From: an uncultured Zetaproteobacteria bacterium
GTDB taxonomy: Bacteria; Pseudomonadota; Zetaproteobacteria; Mariprofundales; Mariprofundaceae
Direction: 5' to 3'
Assembly: GCA_947311795.1 (NCBI GenBank)
Contig: CAMZLX010000111.1
Span: forward strand, 1 to 33,234
Length of the DNA stretch: 33,234 bases
The notes under the pieces: model-generated
What the model was told of the DNA's origin: nothing
The model's database searches: none
The model's input: the letters and a program-made list of their open reading frames with translations, nothing else
Shown here: positions 1-8,754 of the stretch, piece by piece
How positions within the stretch are numbered: position 1 is the first letter of the stretch
How the letters are laid out: each line of letters opens with the position of its first letter
Translations under genes and position numbers: made by a program

Positions 1-362
1 TAGATTTAACCGCAGAGAATTTTGAAGAAAAAGTGAATGGTAGTGACATCACTATGATTGATTTTTGGGCACCTTGGTGTGGGCCGTGCAAATCATTTGC
101 ACCCACGTATGAAGAAGTATCTGAAAATCACCCTGATGTGATGTTTGCCAAGGTCAACACAGAAGATGAGCAAGCCTTGGGTGCGCAATTTAATATTCGC
201 TCTATCCCAACATTGATGGTGATTCGTGAAAATATTGTGATTTTTTCGCAAGCGGGTGCATTACCTAAACCTGCTTTAGAAGATTTAATCAAACAAATTA
301 AAGAAGTGGATATGGATGAAGTGCGCGCAGCAGTTGCGAAAGAACAGGCGGAAAAGGCGTAA
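1..362 (+). CDS. trxA: Thioredoxin, 5' end outside the window
   Basis: Cytoplasmic thiol-disulfide oxidoreductase that reduces protein disulfides with electrons from thioredoxin reductase. The active site WCGPC is visible in the stretch FWAPWCGPCKSF, followed by the conserved cis-proline segment RSIPTLMV. The reading frame is open to the left edge (first whole codon at base 3, reading DLTAENFEEKV), which matches the usual thioredoxin N-terminus. The GTG at 33 is therefore an internal valine, not the start, and only a few residues should be missing. The C-terminus carries an acidic/Ala-rich tail (about 15 residues after the normal last helix) that is slightly longer than E. coli TrxA. No zinc-binding N-terminal domain is seen, so it is TrxA-like rather than TrxC-like. 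A hairpin terminator follows at once. The family call is secure; the exact paralogue is not. Confidence 0.93.
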   Translation, partial: DLTAENFEEKVNGSDITMIDFWAPWCGPCKSFAPTYEEVSENHPDVMFAKVNTEDEQALGAQFNIRSIPTLMVIRENIVIFSQAGALPKPALEDLIKQIKEVDMDEVRAAVAKEQAEKA

Positions 363-387
363 CATTATAGCATAAGGTAGAAAGAAG

Positions 388-422
388 AAGCCGCTGCATT
401 GGAAGATGTGGCGGCTTTTTTT
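388..422 (+). terminator. Rho-independent terminator after thioredoxin
   Basis: A perfect 7-bp inverted repeat AAGCCGC (388-394) / GCGGCTT (411-417) runs directly into a T tract (416-422). It lies 26 bases past the thioredoxin stop codon, the expected place for its intrinsic terminator. Confidence 0.85.
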
Positions 423-486
423 ATAATACTGACTTTGCGTTTTCTAAGAAGCTCAGCTATATTAATCTGAGCGTAGGGGGCGAAGT

Positions 487-615
487 ATGGACTGGAATAG
501 GCGGCAACAAAACCAAAGAGTGGCTCAAAAAATGAGTAGTAAACAAAAGCGTTTTTTACAGCGAACATCATTGGTTTTTCTCTGTATTTTTGTTGTTATT
601 TATACTCTGGCGTGA
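487..615 (+). CDS. Small single-span membrane protein, 42 aa, hypothetical
   Basis: A 42-codon frame begins with ATG at 487, six bases after a purine-rich AGGGGG (475-480) that looks like a good ribosome binding site. The N-terminal half is very basic and Gln-rich (MDWNRRQQNQRVAQK). The C-terminal half, from about residue 29, is a hydrophobic stretch ending in Tyr-Thr-Leu-Ala, consistent with one membrane helix and a positively charged cytoplasmic face. It ends four bases before the convergent recG stop. I recognise no family. Small size and lack of homology evidence keep confidence moderate. An alternative is an untranslated spacer. Confidence 0.5.
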   Translation: MDWNRRQQNQRVAQKMSSKQKRFLQRTSLVFLCIFVVIYTLA

Positions 616-619
616 CCCG

Positions 620-2650
620 TTAATCGACTTCGTCGGCAAGCGGTCGCCAGAATTGGCGCATATTTTCTGAAATGCTCACTTCTTCGATAACAGGGCTATT
701 TCCCCATCGGCGAATCAAATCTGTATCCAGGGCGGGGTCAATCAATCGAAATCCTGCTTCACCACTTTGCCTTGTGCCAATGGCATCACCCGCACCGCGG
801 TGTTTTAAGTCCGATTCTGCAAGCATCAAACCATCATGGCACGAAGTCATCAGGCTTAAACGCTCAGTGGCGGTTGCACCTGCTTGTTTGCTGGGAATGA
901 GCATGCAATAACTTTGTAAGTCTGAGCGACCTACGCGCCCTCTAAGTTGATGCAGTTGGGCAAGACCATACATATCCGCATGTTCAATCACCATCACCCG
1001 TGCTTCAGGCACATTCACACCCACTTCAACCACGGTGGTTGAAACAAGAATACGGCAGCTTCCATCGGCAAATGAGCAGAGTGCGGCTTGTTTGTCTTTG
1101 GGTTTCATTTTTCCATGCAAACCAAGAATATTTTCGTTGGGGAAGCGTTGTTTGAGCGTGTCCAAGCGTTTATCCACACTAATCATGTCTTCATCTTCAT
1201 CAATACGCGGCACAATCCAGTAAATACGCCCGTCTTGGTTTAACATGCGTTCCACCGCATCAGCCAGTGCAGGAAGCTTACTTTCGGAAATAACTCGTGT
1301 TTCTATTGGTTTTCGACCCTTGGGCAACCCCTGCATGATGCTTAAATCCATATCGCCATACAGTGCGAGTGCCAACGAGCGGGGGATGGGGGTAGCGGTC
1401 ATGGCAAGCAAATGAACAGCGTGTTCCTCATTCTTCGTGGTTAAGCCCCAACGCTGTTGCACACCAAAGCGATGTTGCTCATCGACAAGGGCAAGCCCAA
1501 GGTCAGCAAACTTCACATCATGGGTGAGTAGGGCATGGGTTCCCACCAAGACATCAATATCACCAGCCGCCAAGGCTTTGAGCATGGTGTTGCGCTCTCG
1601 TTTTTTGGTGCTGCCCGTAAGCAATGCCACGCTGATATGATGCGGTTCTAAGAGTTCTCTTAATGTCTGCGCATGTTGTTGCGCCAAGACTTCCGTGGGT
1701 GCCATCATGGCACTTTGTCGACCATGTACCGCAAGGCGAACCATAGCCAGTGCTGCAACCCAAGTTTTACCTGCACCCACATCACCTTGCAGCAAACGGT
1801 GCATACGTTTTTCTGCGACCAAATCATCGCCAATGTCTTGCCAAACATGCTGTTGCGCATCCGTTAAAGCAAAGGGGAGCGATTGTATAAAAGTCTGCTC
1901 TTTTTCAGTTGCAGGCAATGGGGTTGTGCTGATTTCAGCCAGTTTTCGCTGTTGTTGCATGAGTTGTAGATACACAAGTAACTCTTCAACTTGCAAGCGT
2001 TGCAGAGCTTGTTGAATGATTGGGCTTTCTGGGTCATGTTGCGCATTGTTGTGCAAAAGATACAAGGCTTGAAACAAGCTTGGATAGTCGGGCAAATGAT
2101 TATCCAATGGGCTTTCGGCTTCTTTGGCGATGAGCATTAACCCTTTTTTTATCCAACCACTGATTTTACTACCATTGTATCCCGCCACTGAAGCATATTT
2201 GGCTTTCCAACACGGTTCAAAGCGGTCTATGGGTTGCCATTCGGGGTGGGTGATTTGCCATGCGCTGCCCCATTTGTCGGGTGTTCCGCGCACTGTAATT
2301 TTTTGCCCTTCTGCAAGCCTTGCATCAGACATCATGTATTTGGCATGAAAGAAGGAGAGTTGGATGGATGCACCCGTGTCATCAGAAAGTGTGATGTGAA
2401 CCGTAGCTTTGCGCCCAAAACCATGGCTGCGTCTGCTTGTGATTGTGCCTGCAATGCGCGTTTCTTGCTTGGGGATAAGTTCTGAAATGGGCTTGATATG
2501 TCTATCATCCACCCAAGATTTGGGCAGATGAAACAATAGTGAACCCACACTGCTATAACCCAAAGCTTGCAACTTCTTCGCAGCTACAGGGCCAATGCCA
2601 TCAATGCGTTCGATGGGTAGGTAAAAGCTGGGGTAAATCTCAATCGGCAT
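620..2650 (-). CDS. recG: ATP-dependent DNA helicase RecG
   Basis: Superfamily 2 double-strand DNA translocase that remodels stalled replication forks and Holliday junctions. The 676-residue length is normal for RecG. The N-terminal wedge/OB region (about residues 55-140) precedes the helicase core. Walker A is GDVGAGKT (about 289-296), the Walker B-type box is DEQH (about 390-393), motif III is TATPIPR (about 418-424), and the C-terminal helicase lobe contains the stretch ending QLRGRVGR. It is the last gene of a dense minus-strand string that also contains ruvC, another branch-migration/resolution enzyme. The upstream exonuclease stop is about 20 bases away, so co-transcription is likely. 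Confidence 0.97.
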   Translation of the reverse strand: MPIEIYPSFYLPIERIDGIGPVAAKKLQALGYSSVGSLLFHLPKSWVDDRHIKPISELIPKQETRIAGTITSRRSHGFGRKATVHITLSDDTGASIQLSFFHAKYMMSDARLAEGQKITVRGTPDKWGSAWQITHPEWQPIDRFEPCWKAKYASVAGYNGSKISGWIKKGLMLIAKEAESPLDNHLPDYPSLFQALYLLHNNAQHDPESPIIQQALQRLQVEELLVYLQLMQQQRKLAEISTTPLPATEKEQTFIQSLPFALTDAQQHVWQDIGDDLVAEKRMHRLLQGDVGAGKTWVAALAMVRLAVHGRQSAMMAPTEVLAQQHAQTLRELLEPHHISVALLTGSTKKRERNTMLKALAAGDIDVLVGTHALLTHDVKFADLGLALVDEQHRFGVQQRWGLTTKNEEHAVHLLAMTATPIPRSLALALYGDMDLSIMQGLPKGRKPIETRVISESKLPALADAVERMLNQDGRIYWIVPRIDEDEDMISVDKRLDTLKQRFPNENILGLHGKMKPKDKQAALCSFADGSCRILVSTTVVEVGVNVPEARVMVIEHADMYGLAQLHQLRGRVGRSDLQSYCMLIPSKQAGATATERLSLMTSCHDGLMLAESDLKHRGAGDAIGTRQSGEAGFRLIDPALDTDLIRRWGNSPVIEEVSISENMRQFWRPLADEVD

Positions 2651-2670
2651 GGGTTTAGCTTAGCGTGAAT

Positions 2671-3591
2671 TTATAAGCTTTGAAACTCGCGGGTAGAATA
2701 CCTGTTGTTCGCCGTCATATCATTGTATTTGAATTGGTTTGGTTTACCCGCATAGATGCTTTCAGTGAGCCAAGTTTCTTCATCATCTATGTCGGATTCA
2801 GAAATAGATTTGCTCCACACACCTTTTTTGCCACTTCCACGGTTGTCAGTGTACGAAAAGTCAGCTAACCAACGGTAACCGCGTGCTTTGAGGTCATCTT
2901 TTTTGTCAAAAGGTGCAGCTACGGCAAAGTAGCGGCGGCTTGTTTCTCTTGCACCTTGAAGCAGTACTGCCATGGCAAGTTTGCCTGATTCAGGCAATGT
3001 TTTACTCAGCAAATGTAGGGTGGCTTGAGCATCATTGACGGCTCTATGCCCTTCAAAGAAGTAGCCCAGTTTATAGGCGATGTAGTCTAGCTTTAAGCTA
3101 GCAATATTCTCACTTTGCCAGTTGATGTCATTGAATGTACATGCCCAATTGTTATCTGATACTTGCGGAAACCTGCGCTCCAACATTTGTCTATCAAAGG
3201 CTGCATTATGGGCAATGATAAGGCTGGATTTTTCAAGCCAACTGATAATATCTTGCTCATCCAAGCTTTGCCCAACCAGCATATCATCGCTTATGCCTGT
3301 GACTTGTTTAACGATGTCAGAAAGCGGTTCTTTGGGGTCTTCAAAGCCGCCGTATTCATGTAAAATATTATAAATAAGACCTGTGCCTGCATCATATTCA
3401 AAGGCAACAAAACCCAGCTCAATGATTTTATCTTTGGCGGTGTCCAAACCTGTGGTTTCAGTGTCCAACACAATGCCAATGCGCGGTGTTTGGGCTTGCC
3501 CTTGTTGGTAGCGTGTTATGGGTTCGAGTTTGGTGAGGACTTTATATTTGCCATCTTTTTCAAGCTCTTGAATCATCTCATGTTCATTCAT
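2671..3591 (-). CDS. DEDDh-family 3'-5' exonuclease (DnaQ-like)
   Basis: Predicted exonuclease of the DNA polymerase III epsilon/RNase T superfamily, 306 residues. The four acidic metal ligands are visible: Asp43 and Glu45 in VLDTETTG, Asp133 in AHNAAFDRQ, and Asp187 in HRAVNDAQAT, with His182 as the general base of the DEDDh subgroup. After the catalytic domain (about 35-200) comes a further 100 residues (containing YFAVAAPFDKKDDLKARGYRW) of unrecognised role, which dedicated DnaQ subunits lack. A GAGGA ribosome binding site lies five bases before the chosen ATG. The start overlaps the preceding lipoprotein gene by eight bases, suggesting translational coupling. It is more likely a stand-alone repair or turnover exonuclease than the replicative proofreader. 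Confidence 0.88.
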   Translation of the reverse strand: MNEHEMIQELEKDGKYKVLTKLEPITRYQQGQAQTPRIGIVLDTETTGLDTAKDKIIELGFVAFEYDAGTGLIYNILHEYGGFEDPKEPLSDIVKQVTGISDDMLVGQSLDEQDIISWLEKSSLIIAHNAAFDRQMLERRFPQVSDNNWACTFNDINWQSENIASLKLDYIAYKLGYFFEGHRAVNDAQATLHLLSKTLPESGKLAMAVLLQGARETSRRYFAVAAPFDKKDDLKARGYRWLADFSYTDNRGSGKKGVWSKSISESDIDDEETWLTESIYAGKPNQFKYNDMTANNRYSTREFQSL

Positions 3592-5080
3592 GGGTTGTCC
3601 TCAATGTTGCATTTAATATGGGTAACAGGCTGCCATCATTGCGCGGTTTAAAATCTTTTAAACGCGAGCCAGATACTGCGACCACAGCATCATACCAAAG
3701 CGGAATATACACTTGGTCTTTTGCCATTTGCTGTTGAATTTTGGCATACAATACTGTGCGTGCAGTTATATCTTCGCTAACTGCAGCTTTATCCAACCAT
3801 TCATCCACTTGCGGGTTGCTGTAGCGCCCGCGATTTGCACCTTTGGGTGGTTGCATCTCGGTGTGCAGCATCCAGCGATAAATATCAGGGTCGGTGATAC
3901 CTACCCAAGATAGTGAAAACATTTGAAAATCTCCGCGTTTGATGCGGGCATAAAAACCGCCCCATTCCAAGGACTCAATCGATACATCAATACCTATCTT
4001 CTTCCAAGCATCGGCAATGGCAGTGACCAATCGTAGTCGGGTAGGATTGGTGCTGGTGCGGTAGTTGAGTGTAAACCGAACACCATCTTGGTTACGAGGA
4101 AACCCTGCTTTATCCAACAGTGTTTCAGCTTTCGCAATGTCAAAAGGTGTGAGTGAAATGTTAGTTGCAGCCCAATGGTTTGGGGTGAGTACGGTCTCAC
4201 CCAAAGTGGGTAAATCAGCAAACAAAGCTTGTTTGAGCAAGTTTCTATCTAAGGCTAAAGCAAGGGCTTTGCGTACCTTCTGATGTTTGAGTATGGGGTC
4301 TAACATGTTCAAACCAATATAGGAGAAGGTGGTGGATGCTTGGCTGGTGATGTTTAAGTTCTTCTGCTTTTTAAGCCAAGGAAGCAGGTGGGGCGGCAAA
4401 TCATTTTGGGTAAAATCAATTTCACCACGTACCAGTTTCAAGGCGCGGGTAACAGGGTCTTTAATCGTGAGGATTGAGATTTGCTGTATGCTTTCTTGAT
4501 TGGGTTGGGCGCGAGTCAGTTGAAGGGTGTTACCCCACGAATCAAGTTTAAATACACCACAACCCACAGTGTGTTTGGCTTGATGCGGCTTGGATGCTTC
4601 TGGTGCAGGTAAAACACCAAGATTTAATCGGGTGAGCAGGGATGAATCCGGTTTATTCAGTTTAAGTGTGATGTGGGTTGAATCATCCACAATTATATCT
4701 TGAATCGAGGCAAAACCTGCGCGCAAAGGGCTTGCGATATTTTTATCCAACACAGCATGAAGTGTGGCTGCCACATCTTGGGCAGTGACTTTTTGCCCAT
4801 CATGAAACTTCTTGTTGGCATCAAGGGTAAATGCCCAAGTATAAGGGTCGGGGTGCTGCCATGATGTGGCAAGGTTGGGTTGGGGTAAAAAGTCTTCACC
4901 CAATTTCACCAAACCACAGTGCATCAGTTCTTGCACTTTATGTGATGCTGCATCGGTGGCAAAACGTGGGTCTAAGCTGATGGGTGCTGAAGCTAGACCT
5001 AAACGCACGGTGTGACTTTCAGGTGCTTCTGTGGAGCAAGCAGCCAGCCCAAGTGCGATGATTAATAGCAAGTGTTTCAT
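3584..5080 (-). CDS. Peptide/oligopeptide ABC transporter substrate-binding lipoprotein (SBP family 5)
   Basis: Periplasmic solute-binding lipoprotein of the DppA/OppA family. The N-terminus is a short lipoprotein signal with the lipobox LAAC, predicting lipidation of the following Cys. The mature part has family-5 features: LDPRFATD near the N-terminus, a W-x-F-x-L-x segment (TWAFTLDANKKFHDGQKVTAQDV), and a C-terminal YIPLWYD. I prefer the ATG at 5080 over the one at 5089, because it forms an ATGA overlap with the stop of the methyltransferase gene and leaves a more typical signal peptide. No permease or ATPase genes are adjacent, so this is an orphan binding protein within a mixed operon. 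The substrate cannot be read from sequence. Confidence 0.88.
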   Translation of the reverse strand: MKHLLLIIALGLAACSTEAPESHTVRLGLASAPISLDPRFATDAASHKVQELMHCGLVKLGEDFLPQPNLATSWQHPDPYTWAFTLDANKKFHDGQKVTAQDVAATLHAVLDKNIASPLRAGFASIQDIIVDDSTHITLKLNKPDSSLLTRLNLGVLPAPEASKPHQAKHTVGCGVFKLDSWGNTLQLTRAQPNQESIQQISILTIKDPVTRALKLVRGEIDFTQNDLPPHLLPWLKKQKNLNITSQASTTFSYIGLNMLDPILKHQKVRKALALALDRNLLKQALFADLPTLGETVLTPNHWAATNISLTPFDIAKAETLLDKAGFPRNQDGVRFTLNYRTSTNPTRLRLVTAIADAWKKIGIDVSIESLEWGGFYARIKRGDFQMFSLSWVGITDPDIYRWMLHTEMQPPKGANRGRYSNPQVDEWLDKAAVSEDITARTVLYAKIQQQMAKDQVYIPLWYDAVVAVSGSRLKDFKPRNDGSLLPILNATLRTTHE

Positions 5081-6324
5081 GATACCCATAAACTTAATGT
5101 TTCCACATGCCCTGTATAGGGAAATAGGTCTAAGGGGCGCAATGCTTTAAGCGTAAATCCTGCATCGAACAGAGCTTTGGCATCACGTTTGGCGGCTGCC
5201 AAATCACAGTTGACCATAATGATTTGTTTGGGAAAGAGTTGACGGATATGCTGGCAGATTCGCTTGGCACCTTTGCGTGGTGGGTCGAGGATAAGTGTGT
5301 CTGCACCGATAAATGACTCCAAATCAAAGCTGCCAAATAAGTCCATGGTTTGATAGTGGGCATCAAGCTTTAAACGTTTGGCATTGCTATTCGCTGCTTT
5401 CACGCTGGCAGGATTGAGTTCTGCACCTTGCACTTGTGCGCCTAAAGCTTGGGCGAGCGGTAAAGATAAATTGCCGCAACCAGAAAACAAATCAACGATA
5501 CGTTGCGAGCCTTGAGACCAAGCAATGATTTGTTGAATAAGCATTTGGTTGCCTTGTTGATGCCCTTGTACAAAATCATTGGCACCGATTTCAATGTCTA
5601 TGTGTTGGTTGTCTGGTAATGCAATGCGGTCAAATAAGGTTTGTGTTGGTTTAAGCAAAGCTTTGATAGATGGTGAATCAAGCTTGCGCCACCACCATTG
5701 TTGATGCGGGTTGTGTGGCACTGTGAAATCATCAGGGCAAGTCTGGTCGGACTCAAGAATGATATGTGTGCCGTTATGCAGTTGGGTGGCTCGAATGCTC
5801 TGTATGCTTGCGGGTATGGACAGTGCTTCAAGTGTATGCCGTAACCTGTCTAAGCCTTTGCTTAGAGCGTTGCAATGATGGGTATGTGTTAGGTCGTGGC
5901 TGAATCGCTTGCGAAAACCAAGTTTCCCATTTTGCACAAACCATCGCACACGTCTTCGTCCTGCAAAACCAGAGTGATGGGGCTGCAAAGGTGTAAATTC
6001 TGTGTTGTCTGAGATAAAAGGTTTGAATGCATCCAATACCCATGATGTTTTTAAATCAGCTTGGGCGCTTAAGTGCATGTGTTGTAAGGCGCAACCGCCA
6101 CATGTTTCACTCACGGCACAGGGTGGGGACACACGTTGCGGTGAGGGTTTAGAAATTTCATCCAGTTTGCCGCGCATAACACCACGTTTTTTGTCTGTGA
6201 TACGGTAGCGAATGTCTTCACCTGCAATGGTGTTGGGGATAAATACGGTGTTGTTGTCGTGATGAGTGATGCCATCACCACCATACGCCACCGTTTGAAT
6301 ATGCCCGCTTAAGGTTTCAGGCAT
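5077..6324 (-). CDS. rlmD: RNA (uracil-5-)-methyltransferase, RlmD/TrmA family
   Basis: SAM-dependent m5U RNA methyltransferase of 415 residues. An N-terminal TRAM-like domain (about 1-55) is followed by an iron-sulfur cysteine cluster: Cys69, Cys75 and Cys78 in the CGGC region, with a likely fourth ligand Cys151. This pattern is typical of the RlmC/RlmD branch. The SAM-binding region contains VDLFSGCGNLSLPLA. Near the C-terminus are LDPPRKGAK and the catalytic-Cys segment MVNCDLAAAKRDAK, slightly divergent from the usual SCNP. Which uridine it modifies (23S rRNA versus tRNA) cannot be decided from sequence. The gene starts two bases after the kinase stop and overlaps the lipoprotein gene by four bases, so it is in the same transcription unit. 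Confidence 0.9.
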   Translation of the reverse strand: MPETLSGHIQTVAYGGDGITHHDNNTVFIPNTIAGEDIRYRITDKKRGVMRGKLDEISKPSPQRVSPPCAVSETCGGCALQHMHLSAQADLKTSWVLDAFKPFISDNTEFTPLQPHHSGFAGRRRVRWFVQNGKLGFRKRFSHDLTHTHHCNALSKGLDRLRHTLEALSIPASIQSIRATQLHNGTHIILESDQTCPDDFTVPHNPHQQWWWRKLDSPSIKALLKPTQTLFDRIALPDNQHIDIEIGANDFVQGHQQGNQMLIQQIIAWSQGSQRIVDLFSGCGNLSLPLAQALGAQVQGAELNPASVKAANSNAKRLKLDAHYQTMDLFGSFDLESFIGADTLILDPPRKGAKRICQHIRQLFPKQIIMVNCDLAAAKRDAKALFDAGFTLKALRPLDLFPYTGHVETLSLWVS

Positions 6325-6326
6325 AT

Positions 6327-8150
6327 TTATTTGAGTAAATCGATAGGACCAATGGTGATGGGGTCTTGGGTTTTAAATTTAATTCGAACACCATCAATGG
6401 ATGGGTATTTTGTGTTAAAACCTGAAATGGTTACCTTTTTGTCAATGTCTTTGTCCTTTTGCTCAAATATTTTTTTCCATTTGCGTTTGCCTGCAGGTTT
6501 GACTTCGACTTGAATAAATCCATGTTTAAAATCTTTTTTTCCGACACTGGCTTTATGAACAATAATTTTAGAAAGCGAGACGGGTTTATCAAAAAGAACG
6601 CTTGTATCACCACGTTTAAATGATGATAACCAACCCTTTTCTGCTAACTCAGGATAAAATAAGTGAGAGCCACCACGAAACTCGTGCGCTTGGCTAACAT
6701 CAACCTTGGATTTGTCTTTACGTTTTACTTGGTGTGAATAACTGTATGTTAAGGAGCGACTCACCTTTTTCTTTGGTTTGTATTTTTTCTTGGTTTTAAC
6801 CTTAACTTTTTTCTTAGCTATGGGTTTTACTATTTTCTGTTCGATGATTTCGGCTTCTGGATTAACTTTAGGCGTTGTAGGTATGATTTGTTTGGGCTCT
6901 TCTTTTACCACAGGTTTTGGGGTTTCTTTAATTACTTCTATTGCGGCTAACAAGTGTTTTTTACTTTTGTGATTGATTTCTTTTTCTTTAGCTTGGATTT
7001 TAAGTACGGTTTCTTCTGCCATGCCTAGCACACTGATAGAAGATATACCTAAGGCTACAAATATGATAGCAACAATAGCTAAGTCTGCCTGTGTTTTTTT
7101 AATGTTGGGAATAAGCTTACCCAGTAGCTTTTGCCATTGATATTGACCATAACTTATCCATTGTTTTGCAATGTGATGGTTGGTTGAAGAAACCGAGAAA
7201 GCGGATGAAACTGATGCTTGCATTTTGCTAGATTTAGTGCTCTTTTTTTGTCTTTTAGCTGGTGATGCTAGGAACTGAAGCCCTTCTAATAACTTTTCAA
7301 TTTCAGCGTGTACTTCTGATGCACTAGAAGGACGATGTATTTTATTTTTTTCTAAAAGTTTAAGGATAAGTTTCGACAAAGGAATTGGTATGCTGGCATC
7401 AACCTCATGGGGTTTTGGAGCAAGTTCGCGAACTTGCTTTTCCATGATTTCAAATTCGCCACCACTACCTGTAGCATCAAAAGGTAACTTGCCAAGCAGC
7501 ATATAAAACAAAAGTATGCCAAATGCATACAAATCTGTACGTGCATCTAGCGGGTTATTTAAAATTTGTTCGGGAGCCATGTATCGGAATGAACCAACGG
7601 TTGCACCGCTTTGGGTTAAATCCTCGCCACCCTGTTCAGGTTTGGCGAGCCCGAAATCGAGAAGTTTAACTTCTCCTTTATCGGATACTAAAATATTGGC
7701 TGGTTTAAGGTCGCGATGCACCATGCCAAATTCATGAGCAGCTTCTAATCCCTTTAATATCTCAATTGCTATTTTTAGTTTTTTTTTGGTGGAAAGGTTT
7801 GGGTTGTTCCTCAAGAAAGCTTTAAGGTCATCGCCTTTGACGACCTCCATGACCAAAGCCATATAGGTGTCATCTTCATATAAGGATAACAGTGTAACGA
7901 TGTTGGGGTGCATGAGCTTGGCGTGCATTCGCGCTTCGCGACGAAAGCGTTGTTTTAAATTTTCATGTTGAAGCAGATGCGGGTGCAACACTTTGATGGC
8001 GACAGGGCGACCAAGGTTTTTATCTGTTGCCAAATAAACAATACCCATGCCACCTTGTCCAAGGCGTGATTCAATATCATATGGCCCTAGACTGGTTAAG
8101 TCAGGAGTGCTTCCATGCAATATGACTTGCTCTGCGTTGTTTTCGCTCAA
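6327..8150 (-). CDS. Membrane-anchored Ser/Thr protein kinase with C-terminal extracytoplasmic domain
   Basis: Hanks-type kinase, 607 residues. Residues about 24-290 form the kinase domain: glycine loop GQGGMG (31-36), catalytic Lys53 in VAIK, HRDLKPAN (145-152), DFG (165-167), and an APE-like MAPEQ. A single hydrophobic helix lies near 357-377. It is followed by a long Lys/Pro-rich stretch (about 400-470) that could cross the periplasm or bind an anionic polymer. The last 110 residues (about 495-607) look like a beta-sandwich resembling discoidin/F5-8C domains (VLFDKPVSLSKIIVHKA, FIQVEVKPAGKRKWKKI), although that match is by eye only. No PASTA repeats are seen. The neighbours are RNA modification and recombination genes, which gives no hint of its target. 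Confidence 0.9.
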   Translation of the reverse strand: MSENNAEQVILHGSTPDLTSLGPYDIESRLGQGGMGIVYLATDKNLGRPVAIKVLHPHLLQHENLKQRFRREARMHAKLMHPNIVTLLSLYEDDTYMALVMEVVKGDDLKAFLRNNPNLSTKKKLKIAIEILKGLEAAHEFGMVHRDLKPANILVSDKGEVKLLDFGLAKPEQGGEDLTQSGATVGSFRYMAPEQILNNPLDARTDLYAFGILLFYMLLGKLPFDATGSGGEFEIMEKQVRELAPKPHEVDASIPIPLSKLILKLLEKNKIHRPSSASEVHAEIEKLLEGLQFLASPAKRQKKSTKSSKMQASVSSAFSVSSTNHHIAKQWISYGQYQWQKLLGKLIPNIKKTQADLAIVAIIFVALGISSISVLGMAEETVLKIQAKEKEINHKSKKHLLAAIEVIKETPKPVVKEEPKQIIPTTPKVNPEAEIIEQKIVKPIAKKKVKVKTKKKYKPKKKVSRSLTYSYSHQVKRKDKSKVDVSQAHEFRGGSHLFYPELAEKGWLSSFKRGDTSVLFDKPVSLSKIIVHKASVGKKDFKHGFIQVEVKPAGKRKWKKIFEQKDKDIDKKVTISGFNTKYPSIDGVRIKFKTQDPITIGPIDLLK

Positions 8151-8247
8151 TTCTATCCTCGTTGTATGATAGCTACCTACATTTTAGATGTGATTTATGT
8201 TACTTGCAGATTGTTGGTATTCTATACCTAATGTCAAGCGACTCTCG

Positions 8248-8754
8248 TCACGGATGCGTGTTTTTAATTTTTTGTTGCAGCGGCGCATGGTGGGCATGGC
8301 AAATACACACTGCCAAAGCATCCGCTGCATCCTCCTGCAAAGGCATGGGTGGTTTGAGCAGGGCTTTGATCATGTGTTGTACTTGTGCCTTATCTGCTTT
8401 GCCATGCCCAACCACAGCCTGTTTGATGGCTGTTGGGCTATATGTGCCAACATCTAAGTCAGCATGACAACATGCGGCAATCAATGCACCTCGCGCTTGC
8501 CCAAGTTTAAGCGCAGATGACACATTTTTAGAGACAAATACATCTTCTATCGCGGCACACGATGGTTGGTAAGCGCTAATAATTTCCAACAACACTTTGA
8601 ACAATATACCAAGACGGTCGGTAAACTCACCTGTGCCACATTGAATCACTTGATGATGAACATGACGAATACGGTTGCCTTTAATATCAATGATGCCCAC
8701 GCCTGCTTTGCGTGAGCCAGGGTCTATGCCCAGAATACGAATAATATCACTCAT
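8248..8754 (-). CDS. ruvC: Crossover junction endodeoxyribonuclease RuvC
   Basis: Holliday-junction resolvase acting with RuvAB, 168 residues, normal length. Catalytic acids are visible: Asp11 in GIDPGS, Glu70 in AAIEDVF, and Asp142/Asp145 in EDAADALA. The family signature GQARGA is present. The ATG overlaps the stop of hflD as ATGA, which fixes the start and suggests coupled translation. ruvA and ruvB do not follow here, unlike in many proteobacteria; instead a 97-base gap leads to the kinase gene. Confidence 0.96.
   Translation of the reverse strand: MSDIIRILGIDPGSRKAGVGIIDIKGNRIRHVHHQVIQCGTGEFTDRLGILFKVLLEIISAYQPSCAAIEDVFVSKNVSSALKLGQARGALIAACCHADLDVGTYSPTAIKQAVVGHGKADKAQVQHMIKALLKPPMPLQEDAADALAVCICHAHHAPLQQKIKNTHP

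Noticed and set aside
365..571. 68-codon minus-strand frame between thioredoxin and recG
   Set aside because: It crosses the terminator hairpin, has no ribosome binding site and lies antisense to the better-supported 42-aa ORF.
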